Shown here: one piece after another, positions 42,782-50,326 of the stretch
Layout: each line of letters starts with the position of its first letter
How positions within the stretch are numbered: the stretch's first letter is position 1
Source of the DNA: a virus
IMG/VR virus record: IMGVR_UViG_3300048588_000136
Span: 25,358 to 89,357 of that record
DNA length: 64,000 bases
Strand: one strand, 5' to 3'
Notes under the pieces: generated by a model
Told to the model about the DNA's origin: nothing
Database searches by the model: none
The model's input: only the letters and a program-made list of their open reading frames with translations
Translations under genes and position numbers: made by a program

Positions 42782-43073
42782 ATTCACTCCCTATGGTTTT
42801 TCGAGTTGGTTTCAGTCCCGTCTCGATAATGGCATCGTTCCACGTCAAAAAAATGGTGTCGCCACAGTTTGACCAACCTGGCAACAATTTACAACGATGG
42901 CTGCTGTATTCCTGCTGTGTCGGCGTGCGACCTATCATGTTGGCGACACGCCGAATATCGCCAAGATAGGCACAGCGCATGAGTTGGCAATCTTGGCGGT
43001 GAACAATGAGCGCTTGCCGATCTCTAGCCACATATCCACACATACAGCGGTGTTCTGGATTACTCATCCTCAT
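42765..43073 (-). CDS. Zinc-finger plus HNH-associated-repeat protein (cassette B)
   Basis: A paralog of 38521-38943 without its coiled start: RCMCGYVARDRQALIVHRQD (zinc site), then IRRVANMIGRTPTQQEY and FLTWNDAIIETGLKP. Its end overlaps the dnaN copy 2 start by 17 bases. Confidence 0.6.
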   Translation of the reverse strand: MRMSNPEHRCMCGYVARDRQALIVHRQDCQLMRCAYLGDIRRVANMIGRTPTQQEYSSHRCKLLPGWSNCGDTIFLTWNDAIIETGLKPTRKTIGSEYAIIR

Positions 43074-43410
43074 CCTCTATCTCATACACGATAAAATACC
43101 GATTACCTACGAGCCGCTTTCCGGTTGCTACTGCGCCCCGCACATTCCCTTTGCGAATCTGGTGATTGACCTGGCTAGGCTCGGCAATGCCTAGTCCCTC
43201 GGCAATCTCTCTGGCTGTGGCCGGGCCATGTTCCATCAGCCACGGGCGAATCTGGTCTAGCACCTGGAAGGCGCTCGGTTTGCGCAACTTTTTTAGATGG
43301 GGATTCAGTTCGTAAAACATGCTGGTGCGCGGTTCTAGGCCAGGGCTAACATTTTTAGCGAGACTGGCGCCACGCCAGACACGGCGGCTGTTGTGGGCGG
43401 ATACGGTCAT
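43060..43410 (-). CDS. Paralogous cassette protein with winged-helix-like end (B)
   Basis: ATG 43410, one base after the MazG-like stop. It opens MTVSAHNSRRVWRGASL as in 38944-39396. The C-terminal part (HGPATAREIAEGLGIAEPSQ, then VNHQIRKGNVR) looks like a winged helix. It overlaps the next gene by 14 bases. Confidence 0.55.
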   Translation of the reverse strand: MTVSAHNSRRVWRGASLAKNVSPGLEPRTSMFYELNPHLKKLRKPSAFQVLDQIRPWLMEHGPATAREIAEGLGIAEPSQVNHQIRKGNVRGAVATGKRLVGNRYFIVYEIEDEDE

Positions 43411-43411
43411 A

Positions 43412-43756
43412 CTAAAACGCCTTTCCGCCATGCTTGTATGGACGCTCCACATTTACCTTGTGCTTGGCAAGAATGGCCTCGGCTAACGGCCAGCCGCGGG
43501 CATGGCATGTGTCCATAATGCGGATGATCGTATCGGCAAATTCAACCACAGCGCCATTGAACTCTGGACATTTGTCATCGGGAGGGTTGCCGTGACGGAT
43601 AGCCTCTAGCGCCTCGCTGAGTTCGCTGTGCATCAATGCAATCATTTCGCCATCGTTGCGGTCGGTTTCCCACCAGCCGTGATTGCGTGCATTGTGATGG
43701 ATAGCACTTGCCATCATATTAAAGCCAGTTACAAAGTCATCAGGAAAAGTTATCAC
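43412..43756 (-). CDS. MazG-like nucleotide pyrophosphohydrolase
   Basis: A 114-residue protein with the acidic helices of the MazG superfamily: MIALMHSELSEALEAIRHGN (ExxE-type) and VVEFADTIIRIMDTC (ExxD). These enzymes split NTPs or dNTPs, or lower ppGpp-type signals. The start is GTG 43756, sharing one base with the preceding TAG. Present only in cassette B. Confidence 0.75.
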   Translation of the reverse strand: MITFPDDFVTGFNMMASAIHHNARNHGWWETDRNDGEMIALMHSELSEALEAIRHGNPPDDKCPEFNGAVVEFADTIIRIMDTCHARGWPLAEAILAKHKVNVERPYKHGGKAF

Positions 43757-44184
43757 TACTCACCTACTTTCAATTGTTCAATCTGAATTCTTGCCCATTT
43801 GAAAAACTCATCACCGCGCCCGTTGGCATAGTCATGAAGATACACCACACGCCAAACACCGACGTTGATCAACATCTTGGCGCACAGGATACAGGGAAAA
43901 TGCGTCACGTAGGCGGTTGCGCCTTTGACAGCGATGCCATGCATAGCCGCCTGGACAATGGCGTTCTGCTCGGCGTGGAGCGTGCGAACACAATGCCCAT
44001 TTACCATCAGATGCCCAACGTCATCGCAGTGGTCAAGACCGCTTACACTGCCATTGTATCCTGTGGTCAAAACACGATTATCACGTACCAACACGCAGCC
44101 GATCTGCGCTCGGTCACAGGTTGAACGTTGCGCTACCATGTGCGCAATGCCGATAAAGTAATCATCCCAACTAGGGCGACTCAC
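43756..44184 (-). CDS. dCMP deaminase
   Basis: A 142-residue zinc deaminase: CDRAQIGCVLVRDNRVLTTG, the HAE site TLHAEQNAIVQAA (about residue 70) and the PCxxC site FPCILCAKMLI (about 96). It turns dCMP into dUMP for dTMP supply. The start GTG 44184 overlaps the preceding TGA. It occupies the place held by dcd in cassette A. Confidence 0.88.
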   Translation of the reverse strand: MSRPSWDDYFIGIAHMVAQRSTCDRAQIGCVLVRDNRVLTTGYNGSVSGLDHCDDVGHLMVNGHCVRTLHAEQNAIVQAAMHGIAVKGATAYVTHFPCILCAKMLINVGVWRVVYLHDYANGRGDEFFKWARIQIEQLKVGE

Positions 44185-44399
44185 AGCATTTCTACCTTTC
44201 TCATTGTCAAGCCGGGGGCCTGACTGCGGATGTATTCAACGGCCTTGACTAAATCGCCGTGGCTACGATGCAAGCCGACAAATTCAGCAGGCACGAAACA
44301 CACATGCCGCAAGCCGCTGAACTCTATCACCAACACACGCTGATAGCCTGGGCGCGCCAGGGGCAGCGCTTCGCCTTCGTCTACTCGGATGATGAGCAT
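44181..44399 (-). CDS. Small cassette protein (intact form of 39938-40096)
   Basis: ATG 44399 follows AAAGGAAAC. The 72-residue product reads LIIRVDEGEALPLARPGYQR, HVCFVPAEFVGL and APGLTMRKVEML. Its end overlaps the deaminase start. A truncated paralog precedes dcd, so the gene pair order is conserved. Function unknown. Confidence 0.6.
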   Translation of the reverse strand: MLIIRVDEGEALPLARPGYQRVLVIEFSGLRHVCFVPAEFVGLHRSHGDLVKAVEYIRSQAPGLTMRKVEML

Positions 44400-44830
44400 G
44401 TGGATGTTTCCTTTTTGTGATTCGCAGCATTGGGGCAAACTGACCATCCGCCTTCGCCATCACAGACACTACATACCTCTTCGTCATCTTCATCGTAGAA
44501 CAGGGGATCTTCGTCGTATAGGCTCAAGTAACCATCATCACAGCCATTCCAGCACTCTTCCCATTCCATTGATGCGCCGCAAATTTCGCACCTTCCGTCG
44601 TCATCCTGTGGGTAGCTGCATCCAAGAGCGTCATAGCACTCATTGCAAAGGTGATGCCAGTAGTTCCCGTTGGCGTCATGTACGCCATAGGGGTGTGCCT
44701 CTTGGTCTTCATCTTGGCAATGGTCACAGATTCGGACAGGAATGATGCTTTTAATCTCACCTGTACCACCAAGCGCTTTACCAAGCGTCTGCAACGTTTC
44801 TATTGTTTCTGCTTTTATTTCCTTGTGCAT
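44381..44830 (-). CDS. Cysteine-rich zinc-ribbon protein
   Basis: A 149-residue acidic protein with several CxxC pairs (ICDHCQDED, CNECYDALGC, CEICGASM, CSVCDGEGG), which suggests three or more zinc sites of the DnaJ-cysteine-rich or rubredoxin type. The start is ATG 44830. Function unknown. Confidence 0.55.
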   Translation of the reverse strand: MHKEIKAETIETLQTLGKALGGTGEIKSIIPVRICDHCQDEDQEAHPYGVHDANGNYWHHLCNECYDALGCSYPQDDDGRCEICGASMEWEECWNGCDDGYLSLYDEDPLFYDEDDEEVCSVCDGEGGWSVCPNAANHKKETSTCSSSE

Positions 44831-44845
44831 GATTTCCTTCTTTAT

Positions 44846-44875
44846 GTTGCGCCTCTACCCGCTCCACGAGGCGCT
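44846..44875. repeat. 30-bp duplicate of 40397-40426 (relic of the DpdA-like gene end)
   Basis: 29/30 identical to 40397-40426. On the minus strand the frame here still encodes SASWSG and stop, as in the DpdA-like gene, but upstream it closes after about 21 codons. It is therefore a decayed end of a second copy. Confidence 0.8.
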
Positions 44876-44965
44876 ATAGGGTCGTAGCTGCGATTTGGTA
44901 CGATGGTTCGATGATGGCAATGATGTTATGAACACAGTGAGCAGCGGCGGCGACCTGGGACAACA

Positions 44966-45355
44966 TTACTTAGCTACTACTGGCAAATATAAGAAGTGCA
45001 GCGGCCGGATCACAATCGGCATCGCTGTCGGTGGCACTTGCACCGGCGTCGCTGTTGGTGTGGCCTGTGCAGTCACGGCCGGGGCAAGGCAGCGCTCGGA
45101 GCCGTCCGGCTCTACCCAACACGCTGACGGCGTTTCAGTGGGCGTTGGCGCCTGTGCCTCTGCGCTTGGGACCGGCAACAGGAACAGGAACGCCAGCACA
45201 ATCAAGGCAAATACCCAGGTGGCAATGTCGTAGCGACGGCTACACTGTGGACACGGGCCGTTGGTTGTCGTTGGGTCGTAGTAGGTGCCGCAGGCGGGGC
45301 ATTTGGCAAGCCCCATTCGCTTGCTTAAATCTGAATTGTTGAGTAACATACTCAC
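44966..45355 (-). CDS. Zinc-ribbon membrane protein with exported PT-rich tail
   Basis: A 129-residue protein: an N-terminal zinc ribbon (CPACGTYYDPTTTNGPCPQC), one membrane helix (TWVFALIVLAFLFLLPVPSA) and a PT-rich outer part ending FLYLPVVAK. The ending resembles the 'YLPLV' tails of exported Chloroflexota proteins, which hints at the host. Function unknown. Confidence 0.6.
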   Translation of the reverse strand: MSMLLNNSDLSKRMGLAKCPACGTYYDPTTTNGPCPQCSRRYDIATWVFALIVLAFLFLLPVPSAEAQAPTPTETPSACWVEPDGSERCLAPAVTAQATPTATPVQVPPTAMPIVIRPLHFLYLPVVAK

Positions 45356-45389
45356 GGATCCTTTCGGCTAAACTCTGGTAAGGGTCTAC

Positions 45390-45419
45390 GTGGCCTGGGT
45401 GTGTCAGCACTCAGGCCAC
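45390..45419. other. Intergenic hairpin, 8-bp stem
   Basis: GTGGCCTG (45390-45397) pairs with CAGGCCAC (45412-45419), between the methyltransferase stop and the next gene. No T-run. Confidence 0.45.
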
Positions 45420-45427
45420 AACATTTA

Positions 45428-46204
45428 CTATCTCCCTATCTCACGGCTCAACGTATGCCATGCTGTTGCAACCACAACAGGCACCTGTCCATTGCCAAGG
45501 GCTTTAATCCTGTGGCCCCTATCGGTATCCCCATCAGCCATTCGTAAAATATCGTCATGACCGGCTCGCCATACCTCACTAGATATTCGTATGGAATCCG
45601 TCGTTGCACGACGTGGCCTGATGCTCTGCGTTCCTTGTTTACTGCTCTTTGCGCCTCGATGAGATTGTTGAATCCCACTTTGTGATCTGCCGCTGTCGGG
45701 GTAGGCCAGTATGAACAGTCTTTCCCGTGTGTGTGGCGCTCCAGTGGCGCAAGCCGAAAACACACCCCAGATTGCATCCATCCCCATTTCGGCCAAGTCT
45801 CCAAGTATTCGCTCGAAATACCCGCTATTAATGAGGGCTGGAACGTTTTCCAACAGCGCATACTGTGGTCGTATGATGCGCAAACATTCAGCGGTCGCTG
45901 GCCACATGTTTCGGGGATCGTCGGCTCTGAGCATGGGGCCGGCGGCACTGAATGGCTGGCAGGGGAAACCGCCTGTAACCACGTCGATAAATCCTCGGCA
46001 CTGTTCAGCGGCACCGGACTGGATGAAGTGACGAATGTCGCCAAAGATGGGCGCTCGGCTAAACAAGCCGTCGTCAATTCTTGCCCGGAGAACTCGCTGA
46101 CAATATTTATTCCATTCGACATAACCTAAGCACTCCCAGCCTAACAGATAATGTGTTGCCCATACGCCTAGTCCAGCGCCGGCGAATAGTGCAAGCTCTT
46201 TCAT
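45428..46204 (-). CDS. DNA cytosine-5 methyltransferase
   Basis: A 258-residue enzyme with all key motifs: I (LFAGAGLGVW, residue 6), IV with the catalytic cysteine (GGFPCQPFSAAG, about 79), VI (LLENVPAL, about 117), VIII (PHTRERLFILAY) and X (IKALGNGQVPVVVA near the end). The target domain is short, so a simple recognition site is likely. It overlaps the Pol X-like gene by four bases. No restriction enzyme is adjacent, consistent with self-protection. Confidence 0.92.
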   Translation of the reverse strand: MKELALFAGAGLGVWATHYLLGWECLGYVEWNKYCQRVLRARIDDGLFSRAPIFGDIRHFIQSGAAEQCRGFIDVVTGGFPCQPFSAAGPMLRADDPRNMWPATAECLRIIRPQYALLENVPALINSGYFERILGDLAEMGMDAIWGVFSACATGAPHTRERLFILAYPDSGRSQSGIQQSHRGAKSSKQGTQSIRPRRATTDSIRISSEVWRAGHDDILRMADGDTDRGHRIKALGNGQVPVVVATAWHTLSREIGR

Positions 46205-46803
46205 CCGAACAACCCTACCTGAACCGGAACCGGCTCAATCTCAACGGCCGGCGCTTCACCGAAACGGGGGTCGTAATAGTCGCTGCGCTGTGGCGGTAAT
46301 ACGTAATCCATGCCCCACAGCGCGAAGATGTCCTGCTCTTCTGGCGTCTCTATCAGCTTCGCGCCTGCCCAGACACGGGCGTCGCGCACCTGATAGCCGT
46401 CTGGCATAAAGCCATGCTGTGACCGCTTCGTCACCATCTTGCGGCTGAACTCTGCCGTGCCGGTTCTGAGCAGCATATTGACACCCCACGTTGCTGGGTC
46501 AGGCTGCAAGAACAGATCAACCTGCACATACTCATCTAGCACCTTGACCGGAAAGCGAAAGCTGCGCAGCTTATTGCCCCAGCGCTTGGGCGTCGTGTGC
46601 AGGATGGCGCCGATACGTACCAGAAGATCAAGCTCTTCGTACAGTTCCACGGTGGGAATGCAAACCAACTCAATGTCGCCTATTTCCGGCTTGCAGCGAC
46701 GAATGCTACCAGCAATTTCGATACGCCTAGCGTGAGTCTGCAAGCTACTAATAAGCTGGTCGGCGACGGTTCTGGCGACGGCCAGCGGGATTTTTGTTTT
46801 CAT
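46201..46803 (-). CDS. DNA polymerase X-like nucleotidyltransferase with clamp-binding-like tail
   Basis: The 200-residue protein has the Pol beta palm signature GSIRR (residues 32-36) and GDIEL (42-46), with a third acidic residue in YVQVDLFL (about 92-99). It lacks the 8-kDa and fingers domains of full Pol X, so it is a minimal enzyme. It ends VQVGLFG, close to the bacterial clamp-binding consensus QLSLF. A gap-filling or end-tailing role tied to a phage clamp is inferred. Confidence 0.75.
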   Translation of the reverse strand: MKTKIPLAVARTVADQLISSLQTHARRIEIAGSIRRCKPEIGDIELVCIPTVELYEELDLLVRIGAILHTTPKRWGNKLRSFRFPVKVLDEYVQVDLFLQPDPATWGVNMLLRTGTAEFSRKMVTKRSQHGFMPDGYQVRDARVWAGAKLIETPEEQDIFALWGMDYVLPPQRSDYYDPRFGEAPAVEIEPVPVQVGLFG

Positions 46804-47882
46804 GCGGCTACCTCCAAATCAAACAGTGACAGATTCGTATAGGTCGCCGGCTTGAGGCAATGCGGACTAAACCAAATACGCTCCTTGGTAGCATTGTCAC
46901 GACCGCGACCATTGCCCTGCATACCGTAACCGCCGTGTGCTTTCCAGGCGAGACAGTCCCAGCCGGGAAGATCGTACTCGCCATCGTAGCCGCAAAGGGC
47001 TATCCTCAACAGCGGATTATCACCGTTGGCCTTGCACCAATCTGCGACCGCATGGCCTACTTCCAGACAATCTACCTCGTACAAATCGGCCTCGCGTCCA
47101 GCCTTGGCGGTGTAAGGCGGGTCAAGGAAAACAGCGGTCAGTCCATTTTTGAATGTCGGTGTCGGCCCACAGACGCGCGACCAATCACCGCAGCAGACAC
47201 GCACGCGGGTCAGGCGTTCGGATAGCGCTTGCATCCAGGCGTATAGCCCCTGTTCGCCTGCGCCGGCGTTGCCACCGGCGGCAAGCGCAACTTTCGCCTG
47301 ATTCACTCCCTGTCCCTGGTGCATGAGGTGGACACGCTGCCGGTTGACGCCCTGCCCGCTGTTGCCCAGGTGGACAAGCTGCCGGTTGACGCCCTGCCCG
47401 CTGTTGCCCAGGTGGACAAGCTGCCACCCGTCCGGTGTTTCTACCTGTTGCCACGGTCCTCTCCCGCTGCACCAGCCGCCGCCAATCCAACACGCCGCAC
47501 CCCAGCACCACCATCCCGCGATTTTCGGATCGTAGTAATCGGGATCGCCTTCCAACTTGGCGGCTAGCCCGTCCGCCTGACGTACCAGCCAACCGTGGCG
47601 GGCGTGGAGGTCGTTTTCGTTCACCGGCCAGTCGGCGTAGTGCGCTACGGCGTCGGGGTCAGCCTGAACCGCACGCCAGAAGTTCGCAATGAACCCGCTG
47701 GCGTCGTTCACGGTTTCCAGCATGGTTTTATCAGTCCGCCAATGCGGTCGGTTGAGTAGCACGGCGCCGCTGCCAAAAAACGGCTCGACATAGTTGGGGG
47801 TGTCACCAAGTCGTGACCACACGGCGTCGGCTATTTCGGATTTTCCGCCAAAATAAGGAAATGGTGCTTTCACGGCTGACAT
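46800..47882 (-). CDS. DNA adenine methyltransferase, D12 class
   Basis: A 360-residue Dam-type enzyme: PFPYFGGKSEIAD (N-terminus), VEPFFGSGAVLL (motif I, about 32) and AVFLDPPYTAK (motif IV, about 249). Residues about 152-195 hold a 14-residue tandem repeat (QLVHLGNSGQGVNR twice, then a degenerate copy), in the area that normally recognises DNA. It ends with NLSLFDLEVAA, similar to clamp-binding motifs. ATGA-type overlaps join it to the Pol X-like gene. Confidence 0.9.
   Translation of the reverse strand: MSAVKAPFPYFGGKSEIADAVWSRLGDTPNYVEPFFGSGAVLLNRPHWRTDKTMLETVNDASGFIANFWRAVQADPDAVAHYADWPVNENDLHARHGWLVRQADGLAAKLEGDPDYYDPKIAGWWCWGAACWIGGGWCSGRGPWQQVETPDGWQLVHLGNSGQGVNRQLVHLGNSGQGVNRQRVHLMHQGQGVNQAKVALAAGGNAGAGEQGLYAWMQALSERLTRVRVCCGDWSRVCGPTPTFKNGLTAVFLDPPYTAKAGREADLYEVDCLEVGHAVADWCKANGDNPLLRIALCGYDGEYDLPGWDCLAWKAHGGYGMQGNGRGRDNATKERIWFSPHCLKPATYTNLSLFDLEVAA
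47295..47420. repeat. 42-bp tandem repeat inside the adenine methyltransferase gene
   Basis: Units 47337-47378 and 47379-47420 are identical; 47295-47336 is a degenerate third copy. They encode 14-residue repeats and could change number by slippage without shifting the frame. Confidence 0.9.
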
Positions 47883-47895
47883 CCTTTAGTTGTCT

Positions 47896-48708
47896 CTAGA
47901 ACAAAAATGCTTGACCGGGGTTCAACTTTTCCGCTAGAGTTCTAGAAAACCCGTTTGCTTTGATCTCACTGCGCACCGCTTCATTATGCGCGATCCAAGC
48001 GCTAGCCTGTGCGAAAAAGTCCTTTTTGATTTCAAACCCATAGCCACGGCGCCCCAGGTTGTACGCCGCAATCAGCGTTGAACCGCTACCGGCGCAGGGA
48101 TCAATCACCACGTCGCCAGGATCGGTGAAGATGCTAATCAGCCGCTCCAATAAGGCGACAGGCTTTTGTGTCGGATGAATCTTCTGATAGAGATCATCTT
48201 TGTCATCTTCCCAATCCATGACATTGAAGATCATCTTGCCGCCGTTGTTGAACTTTGGTAGCTTTTCCCGGTAGAGCAACAGCGCGTATTCAGCGTTACC
48301 GACAACCCGCATGTTAGCTTTTAACACCTGAGCGCTGTATTTCTTGCGAAATACCAAATTAATGTAATTGTTGATACCATATTGCCGTGCAAGCTCAATC
48401 AAACTGAACTGCTGTTCAAAGCTGCAAAACACAATCATGCATGGAGCCTTGCCGCGCTCTTTCGGCTCCTTAACCATCAACTTCGAGCAGAAATGCATAA
48501 ACTCAGCGGGCTTGAAATTTTCGTCAGTGTCAAAGAATGACTTGCCGGCTAACTCACTTTCGCCGTTGGCGTTGTCACCGTCCACATACCATTGCGGATT
48601 GGATGCATAAGCTTTATCGGAGAGATTGTAGGGGATATCTGCTATGACTAATTGCGCGCGCGGTATGTTGTAACTTTTGAAGTTTTGGAAATGATCATTG
48701 AATAGCAT
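47896..48708 (-). CDS. DNA methyltransferase, N4/N6 beta-class type
   Basis: A 270-residue enzyme with the permuted order: catalytic IADIPYNLS near residue 22 (DIPY for DPPY), then HPTQKPVALLERLI (about 188) and motif I VIDPCAGSGSTLIAA (about 212). It modifies adenine N6 or cytosine N4. The last residues, GQAFLF, resemble a clamp-binding motif. It overlaps the small coiled-coil gene upstream. Confidence 0.88.
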   Translation of the reverse strand: MLFNDHFQNFKSYNIPRAQLVIADIPYNLSDKAYASNPQWYVDGDNANGESELAGKSFFDTDENFKPAEFMHFCSKLMVKEPKERGKAPCMIVFCSFEQQFSLIELARQYGINNYINLVFRKKYSAQVLKANMRVVGNAEYALLLYREKLPKFNNGGKMIFNVMDWEDDKDDLYQKIHPTQKPVALLERLISIFTDPGDVVIDPCAGSGSTLIAAYNLGRRGYGFEIKKDFFAQASAWIAHNEAVRSEIKANGFSRTLAEKLNPGQAFLF

Positions 48709-48865
48709 GCTTCCGCACCTTCTCCGACAATTCCCGATTAGCCTCTAGCAGCGTGGCTATGCGCTTATCCTTCGTGGCAATCTCAGCGCGCAACGCTGCA
48801 ATCAGTTCGCTCTTCTTTTCCAGTTCGTCTAGCAGTCTGTTTATTTTGTTTCTTTCGTCTTCCAT
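48695..48865 (-). CDS. Small coiled-coil protein
   Basis: ATG 48865 follows AAGAGGTAAG, and the stop overlaps the methyltransferase start by 14 bases. The 56-residue product is one long coiled coil (RLLDELEKKSELIAALRAEI). It may partner the methyltransferase. Confidence 0.55.
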   Translation of the reverse strand: MEDERNKINRLLDELEKKSELIAALRAEIATKDKRIATLLEANRELSEKVRKHAIQ

Positions 48866-48887
48866 GTCTTACCTCTTTTTGAAGTGT

Positions 48888-48915
48888 GGCCACTGCACTG
48901 GAGGATGCAGTGGCC
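48888..48915. other. Perfect 10-bp intergenic hairpin
   Basis: GGCCACTGCA (48888-48897) pairs perfectly with TGCAGTGGCC (48906-48915). It lies just upstream of the coiled-coil gene and could protect or process the mRNA. Confidence 0.5.
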
Positions 48916-49017
48916 CCGTTTGGGAGTGTGCCAGCCTGCCGCCGAGACGCTGCTCCCCAGTAGCGTCGTAACATCCGCAGAGGTGCAGACGTGACGCAAA
49001 CAGGTCAGCACACATTG

Positions 49018-49527
49018 TCACTTCTGAAACCAGTACACCATTTCCCGGTTAGCGCCGTGACACTCTCTTTCTAACTCACCGCCAACCACCTGGACAGTGG
49101 CGTACACATCAGCCTGTGGAATCCAGGGCGCATTGTCGAAGCGTTGCCAGGCGTCGCCGTCAACGGGGCGCCAAGCAACGGGGCGCCACATCGGGTAGTT
49201 GTCCTCTAATTCAATGTCGAAACGGATGTGGATACGGCCAGCAGCGCTCTCCATCACCTTGCGCAACTGAATAGCGCCAACGGCAATGTTATATGCGGCG
49301 GCTGCGGCCTCTTTACTGTTGTGTGTTGACCAAATGCGACTGACACAAGTACCATCATGCGTAGCGACGTGCCATTGATTGCCACTACCGTACACAATCA
49401 GCTTCGGTTGAATCTTGTTGGTGAACCGGTAATAATCGGCATGGGTGAACATGCGGCGCATACCTTCCGCTACCATATTCATGTGTTCATCGGCCACCGT
49501 GACCGGCGTTGCGATTGTCATGGTCAT
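49018..49527 (-). CDS. Hypothetical early protein
   Basis: A 169-residue protein with AAGGAG before the start. It has RFTNKIQPKLIVYGSGNQWH and RPVAWRPVDGDAWQRFDNAP stretches and looks like a compact beta-alpha domain. Not recognised. Confidence 0.5.
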   Translation of the reverse strand: MTMTIATPVTVADEHMNMVAEGMRRMFTHADYYRFTNKIQPKLIVYGSGNQWHVATHDGTCVSRIWSTHNSKEAAAAAYNIAVGAIQLRKVMESAAGRIHIRFDIELEDNYPMWRPVAWRPVDGDAWQRFDNAPWIPQADVYATVQVVGGELERECHGANREMVYWFQK

Positions 49528-49543
49528 GTGCTATACTCCTTTT

Positions 49544-49602
49544 TGAGATTGTTTCTCTTTAGCGCCGTTTCTCTATGCCAGTAGAGAGCGGCGCTTTTAT
49601 TT
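49544..49602 (+). ncRNA. Candidate short plus-strand RNA
   Basis: A promoter-like TTGCGA (49509-49514), 17-base spacer with TGC, TATACT (49532-49537) points into 58 bases ending in AGCGCCG/CGGCGCT (49561-49567/49589-49595) with TTTTATTTT. It opposes the surrounding genes. The -10 also overlaps the ribosome site of the 49018-49527 gene, so part of the match may be chance. Confidence 0.35.
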
Positions 49603-49818
49603 TGGCTTCATCACTACTGCGTAAGCGGCGATAATCACGGCGCCTAGCAACAGCTTGCCCACAACCGGCGCTGCATAAGCACAGCAGCCGATAACCGTCG
49701 GCATCACGGCAACCATCACGGGAAAAACAACCACCACTGCGGTAACAGCCAACAGCGCATACAGCCACGTTCGCACTACGTCGCTGTTCCACGAAACGTA
49801 ATAGGTTGCTGCGATCAT
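49597..49818 (-). CDS. Small membrane protein
   Basis: ATG 49818 follows GAGAGGAG. The 73-residue product has two hydrophobic helices (TWLYALLAVTAVVVVFPVMV and VGKLLLGAVIIAAYAVVM). Unknown function. Confidence 0.55.
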   Translation of the reverse strand: MIAATYYVSWNSDVVRTWLYALLAVTAVVVVFPVMVAVMPTVIGCCAYAAPVVGKLLLGAVIIAAYAVVMKPK

Positions 49819-49877
49819 GATTAAACTCCTCTCAAATTGAAAAAACTCAACAAAATGCCGGTACTCTCACCGGCGAG

Positions 49878-50171
49878 TCACGACTGTTTCTGTCGCGCCT
49901 CCCTGCACGCATCCCAGATCCAGCCAGTAAAGTCTTTGCTATCAATTTTTGGCCTGCGGCTAGACATATCTAGCGCAATGAACCATCGCCCATACAACGT
50001 GGTAATAATGCCCTGAATCTCTTTGTCCGTATACGGTGCCAATCCTGCGCCGTAACACCTGCACACATAGCGCCAAACGGCGATTGGGTCATCTGTGTAT
50101 GCCGGATAATTGCGTGGGTGGTTCTGACGGAGCGCACTGGTGATGCGCTCCGTGTACTCCTGAATCGTCAC
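49878..50171 (-). CDS. Hypothetical early protein
   Basis: The start is GTG 50171 after GGAGAAAG. The 97-residue product reads TIQEYTERITSALRQNHPRN and PIAVWRYVCRCYGAGLAPYT. Not recognised; it overlaps the gene before by four bases. Confidence 0.5.
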   Translation of the reverse strand: MTIQEYTERITSALRQNHPRNYPAYTDDPIAVWRYVCRCYGAGLAPYTDKEIQGIITTLYGRWFIALDMSSRRPKIDSKDFTGWIWDACREARQKQS

Positions 50172-50326
50172 CCGATTTCTTTCTCCTGGCGGCGCTCCAT
50201 CCAGCGCACTTTCACGTCCACGCCGTGGCGCTCGATAATGGCCCACATTGCCGATGTCGCATCTTTGGCATAAATGGTGCGCACGGTGGTGTCCTTGGCG
50301 ATTGCGTATTCAAAATAGGTTTTCAT
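50168..50326 (-). CDS. Small hypothetical early protein
   Basis: ATG 50326 follows AAAGGATG. The 52-residue product (KTYFEYAIAKDTTVRTIYAK, then SAMWAIIERHGVDVKVRW) is the first gene downstream of the promoter at 50572-50600. Confidence 0.5.
   Translation of the reverse strand: MKTYFEYAIAKDTTVRTIYAKDATSAMWAIIERHGVDVKVRWMERRQEKEIG

Noticed and set aside
45448-46122. Minus-strand 224-codon frame overlapping the cytosine methyltransferase
   Set aside because: It is another frame of the same region; the methyltransferase frame contains all catalytic motifs and this one has none.
47295-47420. Regular repeats as a CRISPR array
   Set aside because: The units are directly adjacent with no spacers and are in frame inside the methyltransferase gene.
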